64,000 nt of DNA, from NCBI RefSeq assembly GCF_003390925.1, contig NZ_QUBS01000079.1:1-64000 (forward strand). The letters are read 5' to 3'. Shown in pieces: positions 7,087 through 13,270 of the stretch. Numbering within the stretch: the first letter of the stretch is position 1; every line of letters begins with the position of its first letter. Both the position numbers and the translations under genes were made by a program. A model generated the notes under the pieces. It did no database searches. It was not told the DNA's origin and saw nothing but the letters and a program-made list of their open reading frames with translations. The DNA comes from Trinickia diaoshuihuensis (GTDB lineage Bacteria > Pseudomonadota > Gammaproteobacteria > Burkholderiales > Burkholderiaceae).

Positions 7087-8016
7087 TCAGGTTGCCGCTG
7101 CGTCGTCTGTCGTGGTCCCCGATTGTTTGTGGCGGCTTAGCAAGAAGATCGCCGCGGTGGCGCAGGCATTTTTCGCCAAGATCCCGAACTCGGGATCGAG
7201 CGGCGGCAGATGACTGGATGCACCGTGTGCGGTACCGAAGTGAGTTCGCAGCGTACCTACTGCGTTACAGATCGACTGCACACCTGAGGTCAGTTGCTTC
7301 ACGTCTTCCTGCGCCTCTTTTGCCGCTGGCCATTGCAGACATTTCATGCAGGCTTTGAGCAGAGGCGACAACGACTTGTCGGCCGGCAACGCGACACTTT
7401 GCCCGTTTAAGATGGCCGTACAGACGGCCTCGAGCATGCGGCTGCTACGGGTAAGCGCATCGGCGGTTTCAAGATGGGTCGCATCGAGCACGGCAGCCCA
7501 GTTGTGGTTCAACGTGTCGTTGTTAAACTCGGCCAAGCTGGCGGCCATCTGCGCCTCGATCCCCGCCGATTCGGCCGCGAGGATCTTGTCGAGTGCCGCA
7601 AGCGACTGATCGACTCGCGCCTCCCGTTCATTCAGCAGAGTGCTAATGTTCGCGAACAATGAGTCCACAGAGTCCGCTGCCAGCAAACGATCGAGCCATT
7701 TCGAGGAACAGCTGGACAGTGGTCTGACGTGATAACCCTTTTCGTCCTCGGGGACACCGTTGGCGGCGTCGTGCAAGTCCTCATCGGTCGTACGGTAGAT
7801 CACCCTGAGTTCTTCGCCGTCGTACGCAAGACGGCCATAGGTGCCTTCTCCTGGCCCCGTCGGATTGAGCATCGTATCTGCACCGCTCGCGTAGATGCTA
7901 GCGCCAAACTCTTCGTTCAGAGCCGCCGAGAGTTCGTGAGCTTTCTCGAAAAGCGTCACTTGTTTCGCCTTAACCCGCTTATGCTGTGCTGAGAGGCTTT
8001 TGATCGAGTATTTCAT
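7087..8016 (-). CDS. Abi_C-like abortive-infection protein, 309 aa
   Basis: The C-terminal ~110 residues resemble the abortive-infection C-terminal domain (Abi_C, PF14355). They contain SRMLEAVCTAIL, then LSPLLKACMKCL, then the hallmark GTLRTHFGTAHG, then a hydrophobic helix with AKNACATAAIFLL. The R-x-H-x3-x-H spacing in that hallmark recalls HEPN-type RNase helices. The N-terminal ~190 residues are an unassigned, partly coiled-coil domain. The start at 8016 lies 19 bases after GGAAAAC. It would be expected to act in the cytoplasm against phage infection; that role is inferred from the domain only. It is the largest gene in the array. Confidence 0.65.
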   Translation of the reverse strand: MKYSIKSLSAQHKRVKAKQVTLFEKAHELSAALNEEFGASIYASGADTMLNPTGPGEGTYGRLAYDGEELRVIYRTTDEDLHDAANGVPEDEKGYHVRPLSSCSSKWLDRLLAADSVDSLFANISTLLNEREARVDQSLAALDKILAAESAGIEAQMAASLAEFNNDTLNHNWAAVLDATHLETADALTRSSRMLEAVCTAILNGQSVALPADKSLSPLLKACMKCLQWPAAKEAQEDVKQLTSGVQSICNAVGTLRTHFGTAHGASSHLPPLDPEFGILAKNACATAAIFLLSRHKQSGTTTDDAAAT

Positions 8017-8047
8017 GAGTGGCCAAGCACCAATTGTTTTCCGTTGT

Positions 8048-8266
8048 CTAATCCGGCTGGATCTCACTGATCAGATACTCGACACCACCTTCCTCGCCGC
8101 TGTCGAATTCTTCACGGATCAGCATCGCAAGCGCTTCGTGCGTACCAGAGAAAAGCACAGAGTCTTCCCGCTCGGGATTCGGCGTAGCAGTTACGCCATG
8201 CTTAGTGCAAGCCCGACGCAAATCCGGGCTGTCCTCGTCTGCTACCGATAGTTCAATGTGTGCCAT
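8048..8266 (-). CDS. Small acidic hypothetical protein, 72 aa
   Basis: Starts MAHIELSVADED with a GGGACAAAG ribosome binding site. It is acidic, with a predicted beta-alpha-beta fold. Upstream is a hairpin (8287-8301) and the one-mismatch junction motif GCAAAAC (8302-8308). Function unknown. Confidence 0.55.
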   Translation of the reverse strand: MAHIELSVADEDSPDLRRACTKHGVTATPNPEREDSVLFSGTHEALAMLIREEFDSGEEGGVEYLISEIQPD

Positions 8267-8286
8267 GGTCTTTGTCCCGTTTGTCT

Positions 8287-8301
8287 GCCGGCATACCCGG
8301 C
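8287..8301 (-). other. Short hairpin next to a variant junction motif
   Basis: GCCGG and CCGGC form a 5-bp stem with a five-base loop, abutting GCAAAAC, the only junction copy with a central substitution. Confidence 0.4.
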
Positions 8302-8316
8302 GTTTTGCTGCCGATA

Positions 8317-8568
8317 TCAACCGTTCAATAGATAGATCAGCGAGCCATCCTTGTTCTGCGTCCACACGGCGTCTCGTGCATCGCTGAGCATGGCATCGAA
8401 TTTCGCGGGGCTAATCGCGCCACCCCGTAGCTGTTCCACGAGCGCATCGCCCAAGACGAGTTGCCTCTTCGGTTCTGTTTCGATGTTAATCGTCCAAAAT
8501 CCAACAACCGCCCATACACCCACACCAAACGCCTTGTTTACCGCCACATTGATTTCGTCGCGAGTCAT
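8317..8568 (-). CDS. Hypothetical protein, 83 aa
   Basis: Starts MTRDEINVAVNKAFG with a GAGGGCG ribosome binding site; the TAGGAAAAT junction is about 35 bases upstream, with a perfect GCCGGC-ACC-GCCGGC hairpin between. Mixed alpha/beta, soluble, unknown. Confidence 0.55.
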   Translation of the reverse strand: MTRDEINVAVNKAFGVGVWAVVGFWTINIETEPKRQLVLGDALVEQLRGGAISPAKFDAMLSDARDAVWTQNKDGSLIYLLNG

Positions 8569-8590
8569 ATTCGCCCTCTTCTCTGATCGA

Positions 8591-8605
8591 GCCGGCGGTG
8601 CCGGC
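8591..8605 (-). other. Short perfect hairpin after TAGGAAAAT junction
   Basis: GCCGGC repeated around ACC forms a 6-bp stem directly after the junction motif. Confidence 0.45.
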
Positions 8606-8611
8606 ATTTTC

Positions 8612-8848
8612 CTATCGCTTGCACATTGCACGCAGTTCGGCCTTCACGCGTCGAGCAGTTGGCCCGCGCCAACCTTTAGCGCCGGTAAGGAACTGACCGA
8701 TCACGCCGTAACCATTCGGGTCAAGGCCATACGGCTCCGGGACCACGCCCATCGTCGCCATCGCGTCGAGAGCGGACGCTGCGGCGCCATTCCTGATTGC
8801 GCGCCAGTCCTTCCTTATCTCCGCTGCAACGTCAGAGAGCTTGCGCAT
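8612..8848 (-). CDS. Basic hypothetical protein, 78 aa
   Basis: Starts MRKLSDVAAEIRKDW immediately after GGAAAACGCA. It is basic and helical, with a Gly-rich middle (YGLDPNGYGVIGQFL) and a C-terminal basic helix (ARRVKAELRAM). It may bind nucleic acid; unknown. Confidence 0.55.
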   Translation of the reverse strand: MRKLSDVAAEIRKDWRAIRNGAAASALDAMATMGVVPEPYGLDPNGYGVIGQFLTGAKGWRGPTARRVKAELRAMCKR

Positions 8849-8865
8849 TGCGTTTTCCGCTCCGC

Positions 8866-9117
8866 TTATTCGTGACCGCCATTTATGCGATATATCGTGT
8901 TGTCAACGTCTGCCTGCGCTTGCTTCAAGTGCGCACACAAGCCGTGTGGCCCTTCCGAGTCGCCGCATTTGCTCTCTGCGATCGCCATCTGAATCTGTTC
9001 GTTCGCGGCACGAGCGGCCGACAACTGCGACTCTTTGGAGTCGCCGGACGCTTGATGCTGGCTGCACCCACAAGCGATCACCACAACGAGCGCAACGATG
9101 TATGCGGCGGTTCTCAT
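8866..9117 (-). CDS. Small lipoprotein, 83 aa
   Basis: Begins with a signal peptide (MRTAAYIVALVVVIA) and a lipobox-like IACGCS, so it is probably lipid-anchored in the outer or inner membrane. The mature part is helical with several Cys (SKCGDSEGPHGLCAHL). I preferred the ATG at 9117 over 9126 because the first ATG is too close to AGGAAA. Function unknown. Confidence 0.6.
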   Translation of the reverse strand: MRTAAYIVALVVVIACGCSQHQASGDSKESQLSAARAANEQIQMAIAESKCGDSEGPHGLCAHLKQAQADVDNTIYRINGGHE

Positions 9118-9130
9118 TGTTCTCATTTTC

Positions 9131-9358
9131 CTAGGGGAGAATGGAAGCGTATTTCACGGCGAACTTGTGCGCAGCCGTCGGCACTTGATCCGGGCGGGTG
9201 AGATCAAAGCCCTCTTGATCCGCGAAGGCGCGGAAGAGATCCGCCCGATCTTGACCAAGAGCGTCGCGCACTGCCACGATGGTCGCCACAGTTACCGGTT
9301 CGGACTCGTCCGTGACGTCGAGCGTAACGTCGACAGCTACCTTGCTTTGCCAGCTCAC
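9131..9358 (-). CDS. Hypothetical protein, 75 aa
   Basis: Starts at GTG (VSWQSKVAVDV) with AAGGA nine bases upstream. The junction copy 9413-9419 sits in the inverted repeat AACGG-AAAA-CCGTT, about 55 bases upstream. A beta-rich start is followed by an acidic helix; unknown. Confidence 0.5.
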   Translation of the reverse strand: MSWQSKVAVDVTLDVTDESEPVTVATIVAVRDALGQDRADLFRAFADQEGFDLTRPDQVPTAAHKFAVKYASILP

Positions 9359-9373
9359 GATTTCATTCCTTGT

Positions 9374-9388
9374 CCGGCCACCGGCCGG
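9374..9388 (-). other. Short perfect hairpin upstream of the 75-aa gene
   Basis: CCGGCC and GGCCGG form a 6-bp stem with a three-base loop between the junction motif and the ribosome binding site. Confidence 0.4.
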
Positions 9389-9429
9389 TGCGGGGCACTC
9401 GCGCGCCAAACGGTTTTCCGTTGCCGTGG

Positions 9430-9660
9430 CTATTCCCGCTCGAGGCGGATTTCGCATACTTGTTCTTTGTTCTCGATGCTCCGCACCGAGCGTCGATGCC
9501 CGTCGATTTCGACCTCGACAATGCTGCCCGACTCGAAGACTTGTCCGCGAAGCCAAAGCATGCCGTGACCACCAAAGAACTCCGCAGCTTTGACACTCGC
9601 CGTGGTTCCATCTGCCATCACCAGCTGCGCATCAACGCGCGAGGTAGGGGTTGCGCTCAT
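9430..9660 (-). CDS. Small beta-rich hypothetical protein, 76 aa
   Basis: Starts MSATPTSRVDAQL at 9660 with a GGAGAGG site; GGAAAACGAG is 17 bases further upstream. It is beta-rich (GSIVEVEIDGHRRSVRSI), like a small SH3/OB-type barrel. Unknown. Confidence 0.55.
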   Translation of the reverse strand: MSATPTSRVDAQLVMADGTTASVKAAEFFGGHGMLWLRGQVFESGSIVEVEIDGHRRSVRSIENKEQVCEIRLERE

Positions 9661-9685
9661 CGGCCTCTCCAATTCTCGTTTTCCG

Positions 9686-9889
9686 TTACTGACGCGGCAG
9701 CTTCTTCGCGACGCCTCCGCCGCTGCCGCGCATCAGGAGTTCAAGAGTTGCTTCCAGGCGAATCACGCGCTCCGTTAGCCCCTCGATCTTGACTTGCTGC
9801 TCCTTGACCGTGCCAGCCAGTGAAACTACCTTGTCGTTCATTTTGATGACCGTCGTGAGGGCATCCCAAACCTTGTCGGTCACGCCCAT
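9686..9889 (-). CDS. Small coiled-coil protein, 67 aa
   Basis: Residues 20-55 form a clear heptad pattern (VKEQQVKIEGLTERVIRLEATLEL). The ATG overlaps the stop of the upstream RHH gene (TAATG), so the two are translationally coupled and probably form one functional unit. This is the only array junction without any trace of the heptamer apart from two micro-gene junctions. Confidence 0.65.
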   Translation of the reverse strand: MGVTDKVWDALTTVIKMNDKVVSLAGTVKEQQVKIEGLTERVIRLEATLELLMRGSGGGVAKKLPRQ

Positions 9890-10164
9890 TACGACTTACC
9901 CCCGGTCATCTCGGCGATACGCTTGTTCGACTCGGCCACGAACGACAGCGCATCATCAAGCGCATTGTTCGCTTCCTTCGTGGAGGCGTTTACCCGCTCG
10001 ACGAGCGCGAGAATCTCCTGCTCGTCCTCCGACGGCGTGAACCCTTGGGCTGACTGACGCATGAGTTCACTGACGTTCAAGCCGAGCCGCTTGGCCGTGC
10101 CCGCGATCGCCTTTTTCTGAGCGGCCGTTACCTGCACGACGATACGCTCCGTTGCTGCTGCCAT
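9889..10164 (-). CDS. Ribbon-helix-helix-like DNA-binding protein, 91 aa
   Basis: The N-terminus (ERIVVQVTAAQKKAIAG followed by RLGLNVSELMR) fits a ribbon-helix-helix domain of the CopG/MobC/ParD kind, followed by an acidic coiled-coil tail. AGGAGTGAAA precedes the ATG. As the first gene after the array promoter, and facing an inverted repeat over that promoter, it is a natural candidate autorepressor of the whole array; this is inference. Confidence 0.65.
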   Translation of the reverse strand: MAAATERIVVQVTAAQKKAIAGTAKRLGLNVSELMRQSAQGFTPSEDEQEILALVERVNASTKEANNALDDALSFVAESNKRIAEMTGGKS

Positions 10165-10175
10165 TTTCACTCCTA

Positions 10176-10200
10176 ATGTACATGCACATGGTATGTACAT
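10176..10200 (-). promoter_or_regulatory. Operator-like inverted repeat at the array promoter
   Basis: Two copies of the palindrome ATGTACAT (10176-10183 and 10193-10200) are separated by nine bases. The upstream copy overlaps the -10 box and predicted transcription start. This is the classic position for an RHH autorepressor. Confidence 0.6.
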
Positions 10201-10226
10201 TATAGACCCGTCTTTTGGTCGGTCAA
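10199..10226 (-). promoter_or_regulatory. Sigma70-like promoter driving the gene array
   Basis: TTGACC (10221-10226), a 16-base spacer and TATAAT (10199-10204), reading leftwards into the array. It lies between the second recombinase and the first array gene. It is the best promoter I can see in the left 13 kb and is placed like an integron Pc. Confidence 0.75.
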
Positions 10227-10270
10227 GCGCTTTCGTCAGCGGCAAACGACATCGTGGGTTGCCTCGCTCG

Positions 10271-10960
10271 TCACTCGCCGAGATCAATTGCGGCGACAGC
10301 CTCACGCCGATCGCGCGCGGATACGTCTAAATACGGCGAGACGTGATCGAGGTGAGCGTGTCCCAATAGGATCTGCACGGTTTCGAGCGAATGCCCGTTC
10401 GCCAGTAAGCGGCTTGCGAATGTCCTTCGGCCGGTGTGGCTACTGTAACCGTCCCCAAGTCCAGCGGCACGATACAGGGCCGTCACATAGTTCTGAAGGC
10501 TGTCGGCGGCCAGATACTCGACCGTTTCGCCTGCTGAGTTCACGCGCCGCTTCGTGCTCAACTCGAATGCGCCGCCCTTCTGAGTGAGGACAAGCCTGGT
10601 GCGAGGCATCAGACCTCTGTACTCGCGACGGTCTAGCGACGCGCCATGGCCGCGACGATAGCGCCACTCGGCATAGCGATCAAAGGCCGCAACGGTCCCC
10701 GCGTACGAGAGGAAGACGCAGCGCGGCCGACAGCCCTTGGTGATCGAGCCTGGCAGCCCGATTTCTTCGTTCCTTGTGCCCGACTTCAACAGCACATGAT
10801 GGACTTCAAGTCGCGCAATCTCGGTCACGCGCATACCGCACGTGATGCCGAGCAACAGGATCAAGGTGTCGCGTTCGGGAAAGCGACTGGTCGCTTCGGT
10901 AACGCGCAGTAGGTGGCGGAATTTCGCGGGGGTGAGGACTTTGGCGTGCTTGGGCTCCAT
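10271..10960 (-). CDS. Short tyrosine recombinase, 229 aa
   Basis: It is essentially a catalytic domain. It shows Arg in CGMRVTEIARLEV (about 43), His and Arg in SSHTGRRTFASRL (about 175-178), and a downstream LLGHAHLDHVSPYLDV with the His and the nucleophile Tyr near 210. The usual N-terminal SAM-like core-binding domain is missing or minimal. AGGGAAGC lies before the ATG. It follows the 51-aa ORF in the recombinase operon. It may work with the larger recombinase or recognise other sites. Confidence 0.85.
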   Translation of the reverse strand: MEPKHAKVLTPAKFRHLLRVTEATSRFPERDTLILLLGITCGMRVTEIARLEVHHVLLKSGTRNEEIGLPGSITKGCRPRCVFLSYAGTVAAFDRYAEWRYRRGHGASLDRREYRGLMPRTRLVLTQKGGAFELSTKRRVNSAGETVEYLAADSLQNYVTALYRAAGLGDGYSSHTGRRTFASRLLANGHSLETVQILLGHAHLDHVSPYLDVSARDRREAVAAIDLGE

Positions 10961-10998
10961 GCTTCCCTATCTCGTAATGCGCTCGAAAATTGAGCCTG

Positions 10999-11154
10999 TT
11001 ACGAGAGAAAAAGCGCTTGGCGCTCCTTTCCAGTGTAAACCCGCGCGAAGCCTCGCTTCCTCGGAAAAACTCGGGTGAGCGTCCGCACGTAAATGTCACT
11101 CGTCCCGACGCGCTTAATATCGCGCATGCGCACGATCCTGCTCCAAGCTTTCAT
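10999..11154 (-). CDS. 51-aa basic protein coupled to the large recombinase
   Basis: Its ATG overlaps the TGA of the large recombinase (ATGA), and the 51-codon frame ends 39 bases before the second recombinase. The product is very basic (MKAWSRIVRMRDIKRVGTSD then RVFPRKRGFARVYTGKER), suggesting DNA binding. Size, charge and coupling suggest an accessory or excisionase-like factor; no family recognised. Confidence 0.6.
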   Translation of the reverse strand: MKAWSRIVRMRDIKRVGTSDIYVRTLTRVFPRKRGFARVYTGKERQALFLS

Positions 11155-12836
11155 TTGCCTGCGCCAAAAACGCCCGCCATCTGCTGCGCGGGCCTCACCT
11201 CGTCGCTGTGGAGGTAAATCGACGTGGTCGAGATTGATGAGTGACGCAAGTTATCGCGCACCGTTGTCAGTTCTGCGCCGCGCACGAGCGCGTGGGTAGC
11301 GTGCGTGTGCCGCATCCAGTGCGGGCTCGCCCGCCGAAGCTTGCCTGCAAGGGCGGGATGGTCGCTTTCAATCGCCATCGCCGCACCACGAAAGAAACGC
11401 CGCAATATCCCCCATAGCCGAACTGCGGTGATGCCGACTTCGCCCTCCTCGTCCAGGGTTGCTATCAGGGGCGTTTCAGGCTGCCATCTCGACGATGTCA
11501 CCGGAAGCCGTCGTTCCAGAAGATGGCGGGTCAACGCTGCCCGTGCGAGCGGCGGCATCGCCGCTTTCCCCACCTTGTGCCCCTTCCCCACAAGGTTGAG
11601 CCAATGATCGCCGCGCTCGTCAGTGACGACATGGCGGAGCGTGGCGTTCACGAGTTCACTGGCACGCAGGCCCGTCGCATAGGCTAAGTCCAGCACAAAC
11701 CGCAGCCGCTGAGCCGCAGGAAGCGCCCAACCCTCGGAGTACTCGAGTCCGTCGGCAAGCGTGCGGACGAGTTGCCATTCGCCTTCTGAGAAGGCGTGTG
11801 ACGCATCGAGTGCCACTCCACGACCTCCACCTCGGACTTTCACCCCAGCAAACGGGTTAGCCAGGACGTAGCGCTGCTCGACAAGCCACCGAAACATCGC
11901 CCAGGGCACCGACAGCGCGTGTGCCGTCGAGCGCGCCGATAGCGCCTCTGTGAATGGCCGCCACTCTAGCGACGAGCGCGAGCGAATTGGGCCGATCCAC
12001 CGTTCGCTCGGCACCGGACGTCGCAAGAACGCTCGGTAGGCAATGGCATCCTCCGTGGTGAGAGACGACAGTGCGCGGCCTCGTTCGAGGATCGACCAAA
12101 TGATCAACCTTTCGGAATCCTTTCGATACGTTCGTTGCGTCGCGGGAGACTCGTGGAGCGATAGCCACGCTTGTACGGCTTCGTAGTCATTGTTGGCATC
12201 GAGCGCACACGTCGGCCGCGGCGCGCGGAACGAGCCGGCCGAGCCGTCGACCTCGTGGGGCAAGCACAGGCTTTCCCAGGGGACGACCTCTGCTTGAGGT
12301 TGCGCCGCGATCAACGCCCTCGTCCGCTCGGTCAGCACCGGGTGATTTGCGAAAAACGCTTCGATGGACCGAGCCCCCGCAGCGCCGAGCCCGGGCACGG
12401 CCCTCCACCACTGACGCCGGCGCGGAATGCACACGGTCAGATCCGCCTGCGTGTCGATGCAGTGCGCGCGAAGGGCCGCCACGGCTCGAGCGGGCAACCA
12501 GGTGCCGACGTCGTCGCCGATATGGGGCTCGGGCGCACGTGCGTACCGAAGCGCTTCGATGGCCTCGCCCGCCGCGTTCGCCTGGCAATGGCGCTCCGAA
12601 GCCGGATGTGCGAACAAGGCCGCCAAATCGTCGCGGTGTACCTGACGCGCGACTGCGATCAACTGACGCCGCATCTGTCCGAGGATGCCTCGCGCCGAAT
12701 GTCCTTCACCAACATGGGCGGACAGGTAGTGCTCGACGGCCTTGCGCACGGACAGCCCGGCATACCAGGCTCGCAGCGCGGCGAGTTCGTTGGCGTCGGG
12801 AAAGCCGTCGGGTGTAGCCGAGATTGGCGATGGCAA
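11151..12836 (-). CDS. Large tyrosine recombinase with DUF3701-like N-terminus, 561 aa
   Basis: The N-terminal ~200 residues (ELAALRAWYAGL, then SARGILGQMRRQL, then WLPARAVAALRAH, then PGLGAAGARSIEAFF) match the DUF3701 region of phage-integrase-like proteins. A SAM-like core-binding domain follows (about 225-330). The catalytic domain has Arg in ATGLRASELV, Lys in VGKGHK, His and Arg in HWMRHTHATH and a final LRHSSISTTSIYLH with the Tyr near 546. The TTG at 12836 has no good ribosome binding site and a start inside is possible. It would perform site-specific strand exchange, perhaps at the array junctions. Confidence 0.85.
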   Translation of the reverse strand: MPSPISATPDGFPDANELAALRAWYAGLSVRKAVEHYLSAHVGEGHSARGILGQMRRQLIAVARQVHRDDLAALFAHPASERHCQANAAGEAIEALRYARAPEPHIGDDVGTWLPARAVAALRAHCIDTQADLTVCIPRRRQWWRAVPGLGAAGARSIEAFFANHPVLTERTRALIAAQPQAEVVPWESLCLPHEVDGSAGSFRAPRPTCALDANNDYEAVQAWLSLHESPATQRTYRKDSERLIIWSILERGRALSSLTTEDAIAYRAFLRRPVPSERWIGPIRSRSSLEWRPFTEALSARSTAHALSVPWAMFRWLVEQRYVLANPFAGVKVRGGGRGVALDASHAFSEGEWQLVRTLADGLEYSEGWALPAAQRLRFVLDLAYATGLRASELVNATLRHVVTDERGDHWLNLVGKGHKVGKAAMPPLARAALTRHLLERRLPVTSSRWQPETPLIATLDEEGEVGITAVRLWGILRRFFRGAAMAIESDHPALAGKLRRASPHWMRHTHATHALVRGAELTTVRDNLRHSSISTTSIYLHSDEVRPAQQMAGVFGAGK

Positions 12837-12838
12837 GG

Positions 12839-13109
12839 TCAGGCGCGTTTCCCGTTGGTTTGCACTGTGTGCCGCACACGAGCATAGATTCGCCGCTTGG
12901 TGCCGGACTTCGTTTGCCCTGTTCGAATTGAAGCGCTGCTCCCTTTCTCAGGCGCCTCAATGTGGCACACTTCGCCAACAAAGATGCCGTCATGATTCGT
13001 TATGACCTGTGGGCAGTTCGGAAAAGCGCGCAGGCCCGCACGTTAAGAAAAGCACACGTAGGGTTTGTCCCGTCGGGGCGAGACGCTTCGCTTGCTCGTT
13101 GATTGCCAT
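12839..13109 (-). pseudogene. Frameshifted HNH-endonuclease remnant
   Basis: From the ATG at 13109 (GAAGG site) the frame reads MAINEQAKRLAPTGQTLRVLFL. A +1 shift near 13043 gives RAGLRAFPNCPQVITNHDG then FVGEVCHIEAPEKG, and a further shift gives ESMLVCGTQCK. These pieces match, in order, HNH proteins with C-x-nC, VGEVCHIEA and LLCxxHH motifs. One metal-site Cys (RCAFP) has become Arg and the final HH has become QC, so it is inactive. ACGGAAACAAAG upstream resembles the array junction motif. Confidence 0.6.
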
Positions 13110-13270
13110 TTCGGCCTTCTTTGTTTCCGTTTTGTCGCCCGTCAGTTTCTGCGATGCCTAGCATAAAGGCGAATCGCGGCCGGTTCCCAAAGGGAGCGCG
13201 CCGGATGGGCACGGTGGCCGCGACTGCCTCGACGCCGATCGATCAATTTTATTGAAAGAGAGAATGGACG

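Larger units (their letters stand above)
632..9684 (-). repeat. Dispersed junction heptamer GGAAAAC between array genes
   Basis: On the plus strand the motif reads GTTTTCC. Exact copies lie at 632-638, 1283-1289, 1754-1760, 2079-2085, 2559-2565, 2774-2780, 3525-3531, 4078-4084, 4786-4792, 5938-5944, 6557-6563, 6810-6816, 8036-8042, 8852-8858, 9413-9419 and 9678-9684. One-mismatch or shortened copies are at 848-855, 3335-3341, 5269-5275, 8302-8308, 8606-8612 and 9125-9131, with weaker ones near 3138 and 7040. All copies face the same way and each lies between two genes. In several the upstream stop codon is part of the motif (TAGGAAAA). Sometimes the motif sits at Shine-Dalgarno distance from the next start. 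In others (1283, 1754, 4786, 6557, 6810, 8036, 9413) it is 20-90 bases away and a separate ribosome binding site is present. This is what one would expect of a cassette boundary; a pure ribosome binding site role is the alternative. Confidence 0.8.

Noticed and set aside
632..9684. GGAAAAC as nothing but a Shine-Dalgarno sequence
   Set aside because: It fits in about half the junctions, but at 1283, 1754, 4786, 6557, 6810, 8036 and 9413 it is too far from the start and a separate ribosome binding site is present. I keep it as the main alternative.
1..10300. Classical integron with attC sites
   Set aside because: No RYYYAAC/GTTRRRY pairs or imperfect palindromic attC folds at the junctions, and the recombinases lack the look of IntI. 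The organisation is similar, the parts are not.
1..13100. Prophage
   Set aside because: No capsid, tail, terminase, portal or lysis genes; only recombinases and small unknowns.
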